This document shows positions 43,859 to 57,842 of a stretch of 64,000 nucleotides of DNA, piece after piece (position 1 is the stretch's first letter; each line of letters opens with the position of its first letter). The notes below the pieces were generated by a model. That model ran no database searches, was not told the DNA's origin, and was given only the letters and a program-made list of their open reading frames with translations. A program made the translations under genes and the position numbers. The stretch is from contig CM060734.1 of the NCBI GenBank assembly GCA_030704615.1, forward strand, positions 54,080,042-54,144,041, given 5' to 3'. The stretch is from Takakia lepidozioides. Lineage: Eukaryota > Streptophyta > Takakiopsida > Takakiales > Takakiaceae.

Positions 43859-44255
43859 GTGGAGTCCAATACCATTCGGGAAATTTGTTTTGGTCGTCAT
43901 TGAGAATGCTTTACTCGCATCAGCTTCTTTGCAGAAAGGAGCCCCTGGGACAAATCTGGTAAGTTCCAAACAGATTCATGAAGCATTGACATCAGTGGTA
44001 ATGTCGGCAGATATTTTGAAAGTCTAAGCTAGCAGAGATCTTACAAAAGTAGTACTTCAGTACAAGAGTCCCAAAAAGTAGACAGGTCTATGTAAGTGCA
44101 GTTCTACGTAGCAGGTCGATTTTGATATTGAAGGTTGGAGACCGATTTATCATATGATCTGGAGATTTAGACTTTGCATCTTGTTTCAAGCTAGACTGTC
44201 ACCAGTTGAACGATGTATAGTGTAATGTTGTTATGTAAACATTCCCGCAGCTACG

Positions 44256-44411
44256 ATGCGTGCAAAACTGAACAAGAAGAAGACGGCATCAATTGACATC
44301 GAGAACATATGGTACTACCGTCACTTGCAGGGCGCAGGCATGTTGCCCTCAAATTTCTATTATAACCAGTCCACCGTGGAAGAATTCAAGAAGTCTCATC
44401 ATTCTAGATAG
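44256..44411 (+). CDS. Small ORF or terminal exon, 51 residues
   Basis: Follows a good acceptor-like CCCGCAG. It reads MRAKLNKKKTASIDIENIWY, continues with a Lys/His-containing tail and stops at TAG. Composition is protein-like (KKK, charged C-terminus EEFKKSHH). No partner exon is identified, and chance is possible. Confidence 0.25.
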   Translation: MRAKLNKKKTASIDIENIWYYRHLQGAGMLPSNFYYNQSTVEEFKKSHHSR

Positions 44412-47400
44412 TACCGGCCCTGAATGCCATTGTTTCTCTCTGATATGCACTATCTACACTGACCTCTGTTAATTACTGAGAGCGGAAGTCCTCCACATGT
44501 ACTATAGAACAAATAATAATCAGCCAATAAATTATTTGCTGTGTACATAAGCCTCACTGATTCTTGTCTAATGATCATCAAGGATATCCCGGTTGTTTAG
44601 AAAGTTCTCGCTCTATCTTTAACAGTGCTGAATCGAACTTTAGTATGTAGAATACCCGGGCTCAAATTATTCTGTGCAAGATAATTCCAAGTTGAGAATC
44701 AAGTGCGCGCAAGCTAGATATTAATCCTGCTTGAATCTAGCCTTTGAAAGCAATCCGAAATTTGTGGGATGCTTCCTGCAATCTGAAGATCATCCACCCT
44801 CAGGTTCTCGCACTGCGACTTTCAGGCATTCCCACTGGAATTAAATTACCAAAGTTCGAGTTTATGCATCCTTCTCATTCACATGAAAACTGAAATGTAC
44901 TTAAGACCGAGATCATGAATATTAGGTTTGTCTCAATTTGTAAGGAGTAATGCATACCAGCAGAAATGTTCTGCAGAGGCCTTAAGTACATATTTTGCAA
45001 GAAACGAGATATGCTGTGTGTAAATTACTAATTATTCGAGATCCGGATATATTGCAGAGCAAACAAGAATATTTCTGGCACACCTCCCTCACATGCTATG
45101 GACAGGTGTTGTTTCAGGGGGAGTAGTGTATGTTTATCAGCGCAACTTGATGGCCTTCCAGCTATATGGTAAGGCCTTTAAGCTGCTCCTCGGTTGCTCA
45201 GATGCCGATGACGTTCATTCTCATCCATGGATACATCACGTAGATTAATTCACGCTAGAACTTTACCTTGCAGTTCACTGCCACAACAAATTAGTCTTTG
45301 TGCATCTCGATACTGTATGATCAATCTATCTCGATGGCATGCTCGATTTGATCGCTAATTTCGACTATTGTTGTTGCACGTCTCCATTGATCGGGCCAGG
45401 AGAAACGGCAGGCTGAGGAACTGAAGCACGCCAAAATGCTGGCGCAGGAGCTCTTGGATCTGTACCTTGTTTGTCTCCATTAAATGGCGGTGGTGGACCA
45501 GCTTCTTGCTCGCACTGGTTCTTGAACTTGATGGAGGCTATTTTTTCTTAAAGATGCCGACGAACATTCATGACTTTTTTGTAAATGTTTTGTAAAAGGT
45601 CCAAACGTAGTACTAAGACAAATGTGGACATCTAAAAGGGTAGTAGCCGGGAGGTAGATAGATGCCTGAGCTCGGAGGATGGATCAATGTCATGGCTTCC
45701 CATGGAACCGGGGCGTCCTGGGCAACCGGGACGTCAAAGCCTGCATCTACATCGTCCAAGAGCCAGATGGAGAAAAAAAAAGCAGGGAGGAATAGAGGGG
45801 CCTGGCCTGTTCTCCATTTGCCTTCTGCAAAGGAGGGGGTGGAGCAGGTTAGAACCCGGCCTCCACCTCATAGTAAGGCAGTCTCGCCGAGCGGGAGGTG
45901 TACTCTTCCCGCGATGACGCCATACCCATGGTATGACTAACTCCTCAAACCTACTAGTTTTGTCTTTGGTAAGGGAAAAGGCTGGTTAGCATAAAATCCT
46001 TTGTGAGATTCCTTCTCTACACTGGTGGCATCTTGTAGGCAGTATGTCTGTTTTGCTGGGAGGCCTCTGTGTGGATGACACATCAGAAGCTACCACGTCG
46101 CTTCATCGTCACCATGCACAGAGGGAGAGACGTTGATGCATCTTCCGATCACCTTACGCGTGGCAATAACACTGTGCCCCCTGGTTCTTAAGCTTTGCAG
46201 TTTCAATTAGAGCGTTACACCTGGAAGTCATCCAGGTTAATCTTGAAATACTTGAAGGTTTCTGAAGCTGCATCAGTCCGCTCACCCAATTATTTCTTGT
46301 TGGATGAAGGCTTGAAATTCCGTTTTCCCAAATCCGACCTCCATCTATCGCGGGATCGGAATTCTGCTGCAGTTTTAGCCCATGTTTTTTCAAATCAGCA
46401 GTGGCTTTCTGGAGCTAAACCAGGTCGTGCCAAGATTAGCTAGGTGTCATTATTCCACCATAAGTTTCCTCCTATTCAGGGTTTCCATCCTTGCCTCTTA
46501 GTCAGTAGTTTACCTAGACATGGCTAATCGATGTTAGAGGGGTCTTAGAAACATATCTTTCCCCCTGTGAATGACCTTGTGTATACACATCAGTTCTACT
46601 TTCCACTCCTACTGCATGAATATATTTGCATGGGAAGAGTACAGAAATTCTTGCACTATGCCTTCTTCATTCTGCAATCTTTCTTGTTGCCTTTTCGTAT
46701 GTGTTTACTGTTACTCTCTCCTTGCTTCATAGAGAGTAGTTTGCTTCTTAGAATCAATAGATCTGCTTTTGCCCAGGACATGCTTTTCTCGTTACCGAGA
46801 CATGATCCGCAATCATTGCAGCATTTTGTTGCTCCTCCCCTTTGGCCTTGGAGTTAGTTTTTGGAACTAGTGGCCCATCAAACAAATTTAAACTCATTTT
46901 GTGCTGGCAATAATGTTGCAACATCCTGCTTCACTGAAACAGTCGAGTTCCATGACCAAGGTCGTCAAGGTTAGAGAGCGATACCTCGGACAGGCATAGC
47001 AATGCCCCTAGATTCACTTCTTATACTTTGAACCCTCCGAAAACTGAGTTTTCAATTCTGCAGTGTTGGGCACAAGTACATAGTTGACTGTTATGCAAAC
47101 CTTACTTATTCCTGGTCTCCTTTGGTAAAGAACAGGTGTCAACAACTGGCAGACCGTTGCGGTGCATTTGAAGAAATTAAGAAGACGCCGGCTGAAGGTA
47201 GTGTAACGAAGAGCCTCTTCCCTGCAATGGTTACTGTCCTCTTTGCAACTAAGCAAACTTGAAGTTTTAAGGGCTCTGTAAAGTAGCACCTGTAGATGCA
47301 CAACAGCAAAGGTATGTGCTGTTGAGCCACTATAATAAGCCCCGCACAGAATGCTTCCTGGACCTCCTCCTTGCCTTCCTACACATTTTATACTGGTTAC

Positions 47401-50156
47401 GTGCTGCAATGAACAGCTCAATTCACATCATGCTTTCAGTAGCTCCTGGTTATGTGCAGGCAAGGTAGCCCCGTATATAGGATCAAGTGGGTGTCACTCT
47501 GACCCCGACTCTCTGGTCCCACAACCTTTCTCCCCCTTTATTAGCCCTCACACAAACTTTGCTGGACCTCATGGCCACTTTCACTGACATGCGTTGTGGG
47601 GACTACAAAAGTATTGTCAACAGACAAACACTAGGCCAACTGCCTACTAACAATGCAGGGCTTTGCATGCATTCGTGTGGTTTGTTTGCCATGCTTTTCC
47701 CAATGTGGGTGACGTCTTGAAGATGTGTGAATTGCTTTTGGAGACCGACTGCTCGTTCGCGCCAAGAAGATGACCAACTTGTCTCCAGACTTGTTCAATG
47801 GTACCACATCGCCTTATGGCGCCTTAAAATATATTTTTTGTCTCCGGGAAGAGGCCAGAACTGCAGCGGTTTTGTGACAGGGTCTTTAGCAAGACCAAGA
47901 CTTAGATCTTGCAATCTTACTTGCCTATGGAGGGCTCCATCTCTCCATGTTTGGTCGAACGTAGCACAATACAAAATATAATATATTGGACCCGGTCGGA
48001 ATGATGACGACGATAACGACAATTGTTCCTAACATCCCGCAAGGACCCATGTTATATAGCTCAATTTCTGGGCCACTTTCTGAAGACAATTGTGGCACTG
48101 CCCCCGACAAGAGAGAAAAGACTCCGGCCAAAGCCAACGTAAGTAAGCCGACCATTGTTTGCCAAGGCTGGAGTTCGATTTAAGGTTTTTTTTAATGGGA
48201 CTGTTCTAAGCATGTAAAGTAAATACTACATACACAACAAGACTTCGCCGGAGTAAAATCTAGTATTATCCCCTTTCACTCCGACCACACTGGGAGAAAA
48301 AAACTCACCTTCTTTGTGATGTGAACTTGCCATCAGCTAAATATCCTCTCATAAACGCGAAAGCGCCATCGACATGAGTAATTCATCCTCTTTTCCAGCA
48401 ATAATGTGTAGACAGAGACTTGACATTATTGACCCAAAAATTCACTCTGCTACCAAGTACCTTTTACGTCGGGCAGAGGTTGCTTGGGCGGCTTCATCTG
48501 GCATCCAGGCACTCTCTGATCCACCCTCTTTCCTGTTGTCTGACCTTCTTTGATCCACCCTTTTTCATGTTGTCTGACCTTCTTCAGGCTGTAGGTAATA
48601 CTAGAACAGTTTGATTTCTTTCTTTGTGTCAATATATCTAGCTCTATGAGCTTTGGTTATTTCCTCTTGGGGACAGTTGCACCCATTTGTACAGTCACCC
48701 CACTTGGGTCTTTTTATAAAGCTATGCAAGTTTTGCACGTTTAATAACTATTATCCCTCCCACGAGGGAAAAAAAAAAGCATATGATGCAGCCCGAAGAA
48801 AATTATTAATTTGTTGTGTTCCTAAGTTCCAAAGATGCTAGGAGAAGAGATGGTTTTGGTGGATTATTGTCAGGTTTTGTATCGCGGTAACATTACCAAG
48901 TTTCTTTTGCCAGTGGGTTTCTGTCCGGATTGTGGGGCAAGCTAGTGTGAACTTACATTTGTTCACTCACCCAACAAAGTGGTATGCTTTGTCGACAATT
49001 GAGACGTATAATTTGAGTGCAAGATGGAAAAGCAATTGCGTAAACTAGTTCGGTTTGCGCATCCCGCATCCGGGCCGGGCCTCTTCTTAAGTATAATCAC
49101 CCAACTTAAGTAATTAGTCTTCCATAAGAATGAGTAGAAAGCATGCAACCCAGCACAACAACAACAACAACAAGAGTGTTGAGGCGGTTGGGGATTCGGA
49201 AACCCTTGGGATACCATTCACAGTGAGGTGGCGGCTACTCATGAGTGTGTGCAGCAGTTATTCAGGCCGATTGGACGTGGGCGTAAAGGCTCTTGGCAGA
49301 TCGGATTTGCCTGCTTGTGAATGGATGGGCAGTCATGAATAGATGCTTCGGCAAATCCCTATGCGACCTTCAATATTAGATCTTCCCAAGCTGGGTTTTC
49401 TTCTCATGCCTGCTGTTTTGACTTGGGCCTAATCTTGGTCTTGATTGAACAAGATAGAGTTGAATCCGGAGCTTCTTGGGCGATGGAGGCGATGGAGTCT
49501 GGTTGTTTTTGTTTTTAATGCATGATGAATGTTGGGGTTCTCCCATATTCCTTGCCAACAAACTGCTCTAACTTACACGGAATTGTGAAGTTGAACAGTT
49601 TGCTGGGATCATTCTGAGCAGTGAGATATGGTAATGCGAAGGATCATGACTAATGCTTTCTGTGCAATGATTGGGTATCAATATGATCTCAGTTGAGCGA
49701 TTTCTTTCAGTTCTGCCCACTCTTTCGATTCACCGCATCATGCCTTTGCCATGCACACAAACAAAGCGGTGACCCACATGCATAGCTTACCGACACCATC
49801 GATCTCCAAACTCGGAACTCCAAACCCTTTGAAATCTTGAGGAAGATGCGATGCTCTTGGCATCTGGGCATCCGTCCTTTGTCGTCGTTGGATGGATTGT
49901 GTAGGCACGTAGGCACCATGCCTTGATGCTCGAGCTTTAAAGAGGAAAATCCATGGCGAGGAGAGATGTGTCACTCGGGAGTATGCATAAGAAGTAAGTG
50001 TAAGTATGGAGGGTGGGGAGGAGAGTGAATGATGTTGCGGTACCGAGCTGTGTCACGTGGCTGGTCATGATCGGGCATTTGAGCGTAGGAGGTGAAAATT
50101 TGATTTGATTTGGATTGCCAGGTACGGGGGAAGTGAGTGGTGACTGAGGTTGGTAA
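44412..50156. other. Long intergenic stretch, no gene recognised
   Basis: About 5.7 kb of mixed composition. Frames on both strands are short and lack conserved motifs. The frames at 45662-45940, 46567-46857, 47014-47421 and 48420-48614 were read and look like chance. An A-run lies near 48770, and an ACAACAACAACAACAAC microsatellite at 49146-49172. Confidence 0.4.
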
Positions 50157-50269
50157 TTGTCACTCTCACATGTGTACCACCCCTGCCATGGCTGCTGCTT
50201 CCTGGCAACCAGGTCACAACGTGAATCGTGCCACCCCCCCTGCCTCGTAGGTACCACACACTCTTGTGG

Positions 50270-50700
50270 TGCTCGCCCCCCTCTCTCTCTCTCTCCCTCT
50301 CTCTCTGGCTCTGCTGCCCTCCCTCCCTCCTCGTCTCAGACCACTTGCGCACCATCACATTCTCCTTTCTGGTCTCTTACACTTCCTCGCTCCAGCAGCA
50401 CAACACAACACACTCTGTGCCAAGTGCAGAGCACGGCCGGGCACTTGCCTCCGCCCCACGCGTCACGTAGCCAACTGCGTGGCCGCAGAGCTCCTGCTTC
50501 TGCTCGTGCCGCGTGGTGGGGCGATGCCTTGTGCATGCGCCGCCACTACTCTGCCCTTCTTGTCTTGTCGCCATCGCCCTTCAGACTTCTGCTGTCCAAC
50601 CCCCCTTCCTTCCTTCCTTCCTCCCTTCCTCCCTCCTTTTCTCTGTCGCTCTCTCCCCACCACTGCTTCGCTCTCTCTCTATCATCAGTGACCATCTCCC
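50270..50700 (+). repeat. CT-rich, low-complexity promoter-like region
   Basis: CTCTCTCTCT runs at 50280-50310, CCCTCCCTCC at 50318-50335 and CCTTCCTTCCTT at 50604-50640. Polypyrimidine tracts like these are common in plant promoters and 5' leaders. They lie 1.7-2 kb upstream of the SPEAR-type gene's ATG. Open frames here are compositional artefacts. Confidence 0.6.
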
Positions 50701-52387
50701 CCACCATCTCTCCCCCACCATCGCTTATTGCTCCTGTCTCTGGGCCAACCTGTATCGGATCACCGACAAGAGTCGTGTATAGTAGTATATGTCTGATCAC
50801 GACCTCGCTAAGCCTTTTGACCGGGGGATGGCCCATCCGACTTAGTTGCTTCCTGAAGATTTGTGACTCGTGTTGGGAAACTTCTGAGATTAGCATAAAC
50901 TGAAATAACCAAGAATAAGCCCCAGCTGGGCCGGGCCACCTGGCATCAAAAGATCTGGAAACCAGAAAATCCCCATTGCAAGAATTCTAAAAGGATCTGG
51001 AACTGGAAGTACTGTGGTTTGAACCCATCAAAAGGGCGGCGAGAAATCCCCATTACAAGAATCCGGAAAAGGATCTGGAGCTAGCCCATCAGAAAGAAAC
51101 AAGAAAAAGAAAAATCCACCAGAAATCTCTTTCTACAAGAGTTCTGAAAAGGATCCAGGGTAGAAGAAACCCACGGAGTGAATGAGAGGTATTAAACATC
51201 CACCCTCCCACCAAAGGATCCGGAACAAGAAGAAACCCATCAAATGGGCCGCCCTAAGAAAATGAAGCAGAACAGTGTTATAGTTTCTTTGTGCGTGCAG
51301 TAATATATACTCACATTGCAGACAATGTGTTTTTCTTTTGCGACCGCTCACAATTCGGGCCCCTCAATTACAGTGAGAGGAGAAGTGTAAGTTGGGGAAG
51401 ATGAAATCTCTGGAAGGAAAACCAAAATATGATTCATGGAGTGATTGTACCTACAGGCTACATGAGAGTAAAACATGATATAAAGACAAGAACAGTAGCC
51501 CTGACAAAAAGCAACGTCTCAAGGGCCTGACAAAAAATCCCAACCTGAAGCAAATCAGACAGTGGAAGGGGGGGGGGGAGTGAGTCTTGTCCGGTAGAGT
51601 CTCTTTCACCGATAAATATGTCACAGGATTTTGTAAGATTTGTCGGAGTTGTGTTAAACCCACCAAGGGAAAGGGAGGGTTGGTACACTACAAATATCAG
51701 TCCGGTACAATACAAACGTTGACACATGTTATGACTACATAAGTATCCGTGTTTACAACCACTCAATCCACCGCCAATACATGAGAAAGAAAGTCCAAAG
51801 AAAGCGGCCACACAAACAATACAATACAACACAATACAACACAACACAACACTGTGTTGTAAGACAACATTCTCTGAGCAACTCATGCACACAGATCTCA
51901 GATTTGAGATGTGGTGACCAGGATTCGAGCCCCAGAGTCATAGTCCCCGGGGGGAGTAACTGTGATTAGCGGATAAGTAAACCCAATTAGAGATAACAGA
52001 AGGGTAACTGGCCTGGGCACTGTACCGGACCCTAGGCTAGCCAGGTTCCGTTACACTCACAGACATCCCCCAACACACACGGCGCACCAGGCAGGCATGG
52101 CGGGCACGGCAGGGCAGAGAGAGATGGAGGAGAAGAGCTTGTAGAGATTGCTTGATTCCTCTGCCATCTGCCGCCTCTTACCTTTGTTGGGTCGGTGGGG
52201 TTGTTGGGTTCCCAACCTTTGTGCTTGGTGGGGTGTTGAAGGCATTGCACAGCTTCCGGCATGCGAGGCTGTAAACCTTGCTGGGCTCTTGGAGAGATCA
52301 TAGCTTTGGGGGGTGCAAAGAAAGGTTGAGGAATAGATACGGAGGAGGTGGGTTGGGGTGGTGGGGGAATTGGGAAGGAGGGAATTG
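50701..52387 (+). promoter_or_regulatory. Upstream region/probable leader of the SPEAR-type gene
   Basis: No gene seen. 50900-51260 has repeated AAAAGGATCTGGAA phrases (at least five copies) and the stretch 51800-51850 is an ACAACACAATAC microsatellite. The last 300 bp before 52388 lack stops typical of decay and may be leader. This is inferred from position only. Confidence 0.35.
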
Positions 52388-55300
52388 ATGGCAACACTGC
52401 TAATGCGGACTCCGGAATTTGTCAGTGCCGAGAACCTGTCCATTGCCAACGCTCATTCCCGGATGCAGAGTGAGAAGAGCAACCATGGCGATCACGAGGG
52501 ACCGCACAAGGTGGCAGAGGGACGCAGTAGGGCTAGGAAGGGCAAGAATGGACCCAAAAAACAACCTCAGCGAGGGTTGGGGGTGGCACAGCTAGAGAAG
52601 CTCAGGCTGCAGGAACAGAGTAAGCAAGAAGCAGCTTGCATGGCTTCAATGCACAGCCTGCCACCGTTCGCGTTCGCAGAGCATGGTAGCGCTCTATGCC
52701 TCTCCCACTCGCTCACACAACAAGTGAAAGGCAGCGTGATGACTCAGGCTAGCAACAGCACTGCGGTGGCTTTCTGTAATGCACGGTTGCGCCCTCCAGA
52801 CAAACTGTCGGATTGTTTTCCTGGGGAGGAGCATCATCTTGGTAGCGCTGCCGAGAGTGATGTTTTGCGTACAATCATGTCATTAGCCAGTGAGCACTCC
52901 GATTCGGGCTCTATTTCGAGGCATGGACAGCGCCCGTCACTGTCTATCATGCTCTCTCGGCATGGAGACGAAAGTGAGCCTTCTTTTTCGTCTTTACCTC
53001 ACGGCGGTCCCAGCCAGGGTACTCCCAACCCCCTTTCCTTGATTGAACCCTCGTGCACTGGAGTACATTCTCACCAAGACAAGCCACCAAATGTGTCTGC
53101 TAGTGAGGATGATCCTGACAGGGTAGCTTCATGTGCCCGGGCATGCTTGGCTTCTCCTGCAAAGTATGCGGCGAAGGCATCCTTCTTCTCTAATATCTTG
53201 ACCAGTCGAATTAACGTGATTGACAGTCAAAATCATAGTTTGAAAGAGGAAGAAAGAAGCACGGGAGAGTTTGATAGAGCGAAGGAGCCTGCTTATATTT
53301 TTCCGGGCGCAAGTGGTGTACTAGAGGCCGGAATGCTCAACACCAATGGCGGTTTCAAACTGCATCCACTGCAGAAAGAAGGGGCGGGCGCCCTCTTTAC
53401 TCTGACCAACCTGCAATACTTCGAATCCTCACTGGGGCCTGCAAACGTGCGTCGATTGCAACGAGAGTGCACGGAATTGCCAGTGGTGCGCTGTCTTCGC
53501 TTTCTCTCTGTGGTTAATGTTCTAAGGCTTTGCAGAGGTCCTCGACCGAGAACTCCACATGCTCTTGTTTAGTTGTGTAGAAAGTAGCGCCCACTTCACA
53601 ATAGAAGTAAAGCATGTGCGCAATTGAAGGGTTATCTCCTAGGTGGGAAGAGGAAAGCTGAAAAGCTGACCAAGCTGTTTCTTTGAGTCTAGGACCAGGG
53701 ATGTTGAATGTATGAAGGAGTCCTTCTATTTTGGCTCCTAATGAAGACATGAGGAGACACTCAAAGCTTAAATTACAGACAGATGGATTGGGCAGGATGA
53801 AGAGATGAGACATTTGATTTTTGGAACTGCAAATCTTATAACAGGTGGGCGGTGCCTCAAACACCGACAGTCCAAAGGAGCTCTCTTCTTTCCAAAGCTT
53901 TCCAAGCAACCAGACATGGTCTACAATAGAAAAGGTTGGCACTCAAGCTGTACAGTTGTCGTAGGTCTGGGATGATGCTCTGGTAATACAGTTTGAAAAC
54001 TTGAACTGTATCTCTCCAGCTGTCGGGAACTGATGAAGTCAGTGGGGAGTCACAACAGCTGGTCAACATCACGCATCATATAGTCTGACTCTCTAAGTTA
54101 TGAGACAGCATTCTTTCTGGTTAATCTTGAAGCTGTCTGTGGAATGCAACTGAAACCATGATGTGTTGCATTGTCATTGTTTGAATTTAGTGGTGCCAGG
54201 CACATCATATCACTGCAGTACCCTCATTAGACACCATGAAGATGACCTGCCGAAGATGTCTGTTTATTGGGGCTAAAGCCTTCACCAGTGACACTTTGGA
54301 ATCTGATGTGTCCCATATTTAATTAACTGTCTACTCCAGCTTACAGAGCTGCTTGATGGAAGTCTGGAGGAATCAGGGACCATTTTTTGGATTGAGCATA
54401 GATGGAACTTGAAAACATCATTTATCTGAGAGAGCTATTCTGTTGCCGGTACTTTTGAGAAATCTAGAATGAGTATAAAGCTTCTACCTGATGAAGGTTA
54501 TATGAAGCTGGCAACTAGTGCCTGATAAATTGATCAGCACTCTCTTTTCACCTTTTCATGAGCCACATTGACATTCTTCTGACCCCCACCTGGTGACTGG
54601 ACAACTATGTGCTTTTGTTCATGAAGTGTTGTTGCTATTCTCTTTCTAGGAAAAAAGAGGTGTGATCTGAATTTTTGATTTGCCATGGTTGGATCAGAGT
54701 ACTGGGAGGAAACGACCCTGGCCTGCTATCAAGGAGAGTCCAAGCAAATTGCTACATTCCAAAGTCTTGGATCTTAATGCCCCGGCAGGAGAAAATGATG
54801 GACACAAGGAGTGTCGTAGTCTTGGTGTTGTTGAGGGGCAGGACGGCCAAATTGGAGCACATTACACCACTGGTATCATCCGGTAGAGTACTCCCCCTAT
54901 ATGGCCTCCTCAAACTCAGTAGATCAAAGTGGTCAGTAAGAAGTCATCTCACTTAGCAGTGCGCATTACCAGCAGGCATGAATGTAGATTCAGCGGATGT
55001 GGGTGTGGAAGGGGAGGGGCAAATGAAAGTGCAGTGGCTACAGTTTGAGCATTTGGAGAGAACTAGATTTCCTCATGGCAGTTCAAGTTGTTGCTGATGC
55101 TGATATCTACATTTCTTTATTGTGCAGAAGTGCCCTGGGTAATTCCTGTGTGCCTCTTCTGAAGATAAAATCATGTGCAACCATGTCAACCTGGCAAGAC
55201 AGTGAAACCCCAATCCCAAATGCCATTCCATCAGACATGGGATTCCTTTCTGATGAACCTCTTTTGAAAGGTGGCCGCACATCTCAGTCCAGTGCCAATT

Positions 55301-56501
55301 GCTCAAGTGCTTATCTGACTCTCAACAGGAGGAGGTGCTTGTCCAATCCTGAAGTCCCCACTCTGATGGGGATTGAGGCCCAGAAATCTGGTGATTTTCT
55401 CACACTCAGACTCTCCAGCTGTTCGAACCCCATCGGTGCTAAGCCGAATCTTGATGAAAACAACCAAGAGAACAAAATTAGTTACGAGACGAGCAGATCA
55501 AAGCGCATTGCTACTTGCCCTCACTGGGACGACAAGAATCTGCAGCTTCAAATGTGTAACCCTCATCAGGTACATACTTCAGGGCCTTTGTTTCTCAAGA
55601 GTACTCACATAATTTTAGGCAGGCATAGGGTCTTTGAGTGGGCTCTGATAGGAAGACAGACACAAGAGGGGTGAGGGTAGAGCGGAAATCCGAGGCAATT
55701 GCTCTTTCGAAGCATTGGTTAGGCAATGATAGCCCCAAACTATCCTACTTATACTGGATTGGCATTTGACTCTTACTACGCTATAGCTCCAGATAAGACC
55801 CCACAGAAGGAAGATGGACAATCTGCCTAGCTCGTCTCAAGTTAGTTGTTGGTGCAGACAGAACAAGTGCAAGAGAGGGAGATCACGGCTCCTTCTGTTC
55901 CTTGAAACTTCATAACTAGAGATGCCCAGAACAAGCTTTTGCAGGTTTGAATCATGTTGTTCCATGAGATCAGGCTAGGGCAACATGACAGGATGACACT
56001 AGGTAATAGAGCAAATGTTGAAGATTTTTTCCCCTTTGAATCCATATTGCTGGTCTCTTGCTTGCAGGTGTTGCACTAGCATTGCTTAGACTGTAATGGC
56101 CATTGTATGTCATTTTGACTCTCAAAGAAGAAGGGTGGCAAAACTTGATTAGGAAGATACCCCATAAGTCCACATGGATGGCTATAGACTGAGGTGTTTT
56201 GGGGTTAGCATCCTTCGTTTGCAACTCTTTGGTGAATGCCTAAAAGTTATTTTGAAGAGCATCCTCTCACAGATATGGGGTGCCTTTTCAGGAATTGGTT
56301 GCTGCTGTGGAGGGGAGCCGACCCTTTTTCCCTGCCTGCGGAGGCAACAGGTCGTGCATTGCCATGGGAAGTGCAATGCCTGCACAGTCGTTGCTCAGAT
56401 GCAGGTTCCCAGCATTCTCATCGAGCAGCACTCCAGATGCTAGTCACAACCACAGTGTTGAAGAAGAATCTCTGGATCTGAGATTGAAGTTGGCTCTATA
56501 G
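52388..56501 (+). CDS. SPEAR/TIE-type (SPOROCYTELESS-like, EAR-motif) transcriptional repressor
   Basis: Four exons: 52388 to 53446 (or 53485), 54698-54882, 55128-55569 and 56292-56501, joined in compatible phases 0, 2 and 0. The total is about 630 residues. The family-defining SPL motif RGLGVAQLEKLRLQEQ lies at residues 62-77 after a basic KGKNGPKKQPQ run. Exon 2 gives GRKRPWP, usual in the family, and an internal LDLNAP EAR motif. The last exon ends with SLDLRLKLAL, a terminal EAR motif. In flowering plants such proteins bind TCP factors through the SPL motif and recruit TOPLESS through the EAR motif to repress growth and sporogenesis genes. This copy is much longer than angiosperm TIE proteins, and the exon 1 donor is uncertain. 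Start chosen as the first ATG of the open frame (MATLLMRTPE). Intron 1 is about 1.2 kb. PWP2 follows 1.3 kb downstream on the same strand. Confidence 0.82.
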
Positions 56502-57102
56502 TTGTGGGTGGGTTCTGAAAAGATCAACATGCGAAGTATGCCCCAGACTGGATGTGGGGTCAACTGGCATTATGGATTATTCTGTATTGATGATCAACAT
56601 GGTGCGATTGTAAATATACTGTAGCAGGCATCTGAGCGGAGGACTGCTGAGTAGGAATGTGGAGTGTAATGGATTATCCTTATTGTACAGAAGAGTGAGT
56701 GTGCAAAAAGAGATTGCAAGTTTTTTGTGTAACATATGGTCACAGTATCCTATCATCAACATGAGGCGAGATCAGAGGGGACCTGCTGATGAGGGGAAAT
56801 GTGAAGAAAATGGTTCGAAGAAAAGACGTGTCATCTTCAGTACCCTATCTGGTTGAAGTTCACAATCCAGAACTTTCCCCACTTCTGGGTGGTTTCAGTC
56901 TGACACCAATGTGCAGGCGGATACTGAAGTTTGCCTGAAAGCAGGCACTTACAGTTAGGAACTGAATGCAGGGTTTATGTATAATAAGCTGGCATCTTTC
57001 CAATCAATTCATGTCGAGTAGTAATGTCATGAGTGAGGTAAATCTTGCCTTCCAGTGCTGAATTGGACTGCGAGTCTGTGAGAGAGAAGAGGGTAGGCAA
57101 GG

Positions 57103-57576
57103 ATGAACAATTGGTGCAACCTAAAAAGATTCAAAGACCATGTCATGGTGGCCATGAAATATAACTTATTGGGAGGCATTCGTAAAGCAGCTCCTCAGTC
57201 TGCAGACAGCTCTCACATCGTAGTGGAAAGGAGCTTTTTGGGCTGTGAACTGACACCCTGGCAAGCAGCGGAACTGGAGTTTGTTACTCTAAAACTAATT
57301 TCTGGTATTGTACCGCGCTCTGCTGGAGAGGCTCTCAAGCACCCCGTACCTGGAACTGGCTCGAGCTGGCGTACCAAATCACAGAAGCAACATCCCGCAC
57401 ACAATGCTAATGGTACAGCAAAAAGACCAGGCACGAGTGGATTGCGCCGGGTAAGCACGAGGGTCGTCAGCCCTCTGTTTCTGCACGGTTTGCAGCTTTC
57501 CACTTTCCACCTTTACTCAAACAGTGTACTGAAAACATGGCAGGAGGATGATACCCAATGTGATTCTTTTGATTAA
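57103..57576 (+). CDS. Unidentified 157-residue ORF between the SPEAR-type gene and PWP2
   Basis: An ATG-initiated frame (MNNWCNLKRFKDHVMVAM) with a basic Ser/Lys-rich middle and no recognised domain. It sits in the spacer just upstream of the PWP2 leader. Chance is as likely as a small gene; a donor-like CCGGGTAAGC within it suggests it could be part of a transcript leader. Confidence 0.2.
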   Translation: MNNWCNLKRFKDHVMVAMKYNLLGGIRKAAPQSADSSHIVVERSFLGCELTPWQAAELEFVTLKLISGIVPRSAGEALKHPVPGTGSSWRTKSQKQHPAHNANGTAKRPGTSGLRRVSTRVVSPLFLHGLQLSTFHLYSNSVLKTWQEDDTQCDSFD

Positions 57577-57842
57577 TTAGAGGGGCTTAAACCCTAATCC
57601 TTGAGCTGCTTGCCCTACAGTGCAGTTGCAAGGGTTTAGCGTCCGTGTGTGAGCAGAGCATTCGGGGTTTATTGGGGATCGTTGCTAGAGGGTGCCCTCT
57701 TCTCCCCCTCGTTGTTAGCCTCTTCCGAACCTTGAGGTTGCTGAATTTTTATGTTCGTGGACTGCCACGCTTTCAGGCCGACTTCGCTACGAACTGCATG
57801 TTCTACAGGCTGTGAAGTTCGAAGTTGGGCACCTGCGTCCTC

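Noticed and set aside
50157-50903. Plus-strand frame of 248 codons, Ser/Pro/Leu-rich
   Set aside because: Produced by the CT-rich low-complexity tract; overlapping frames on both strands look equally artificial.
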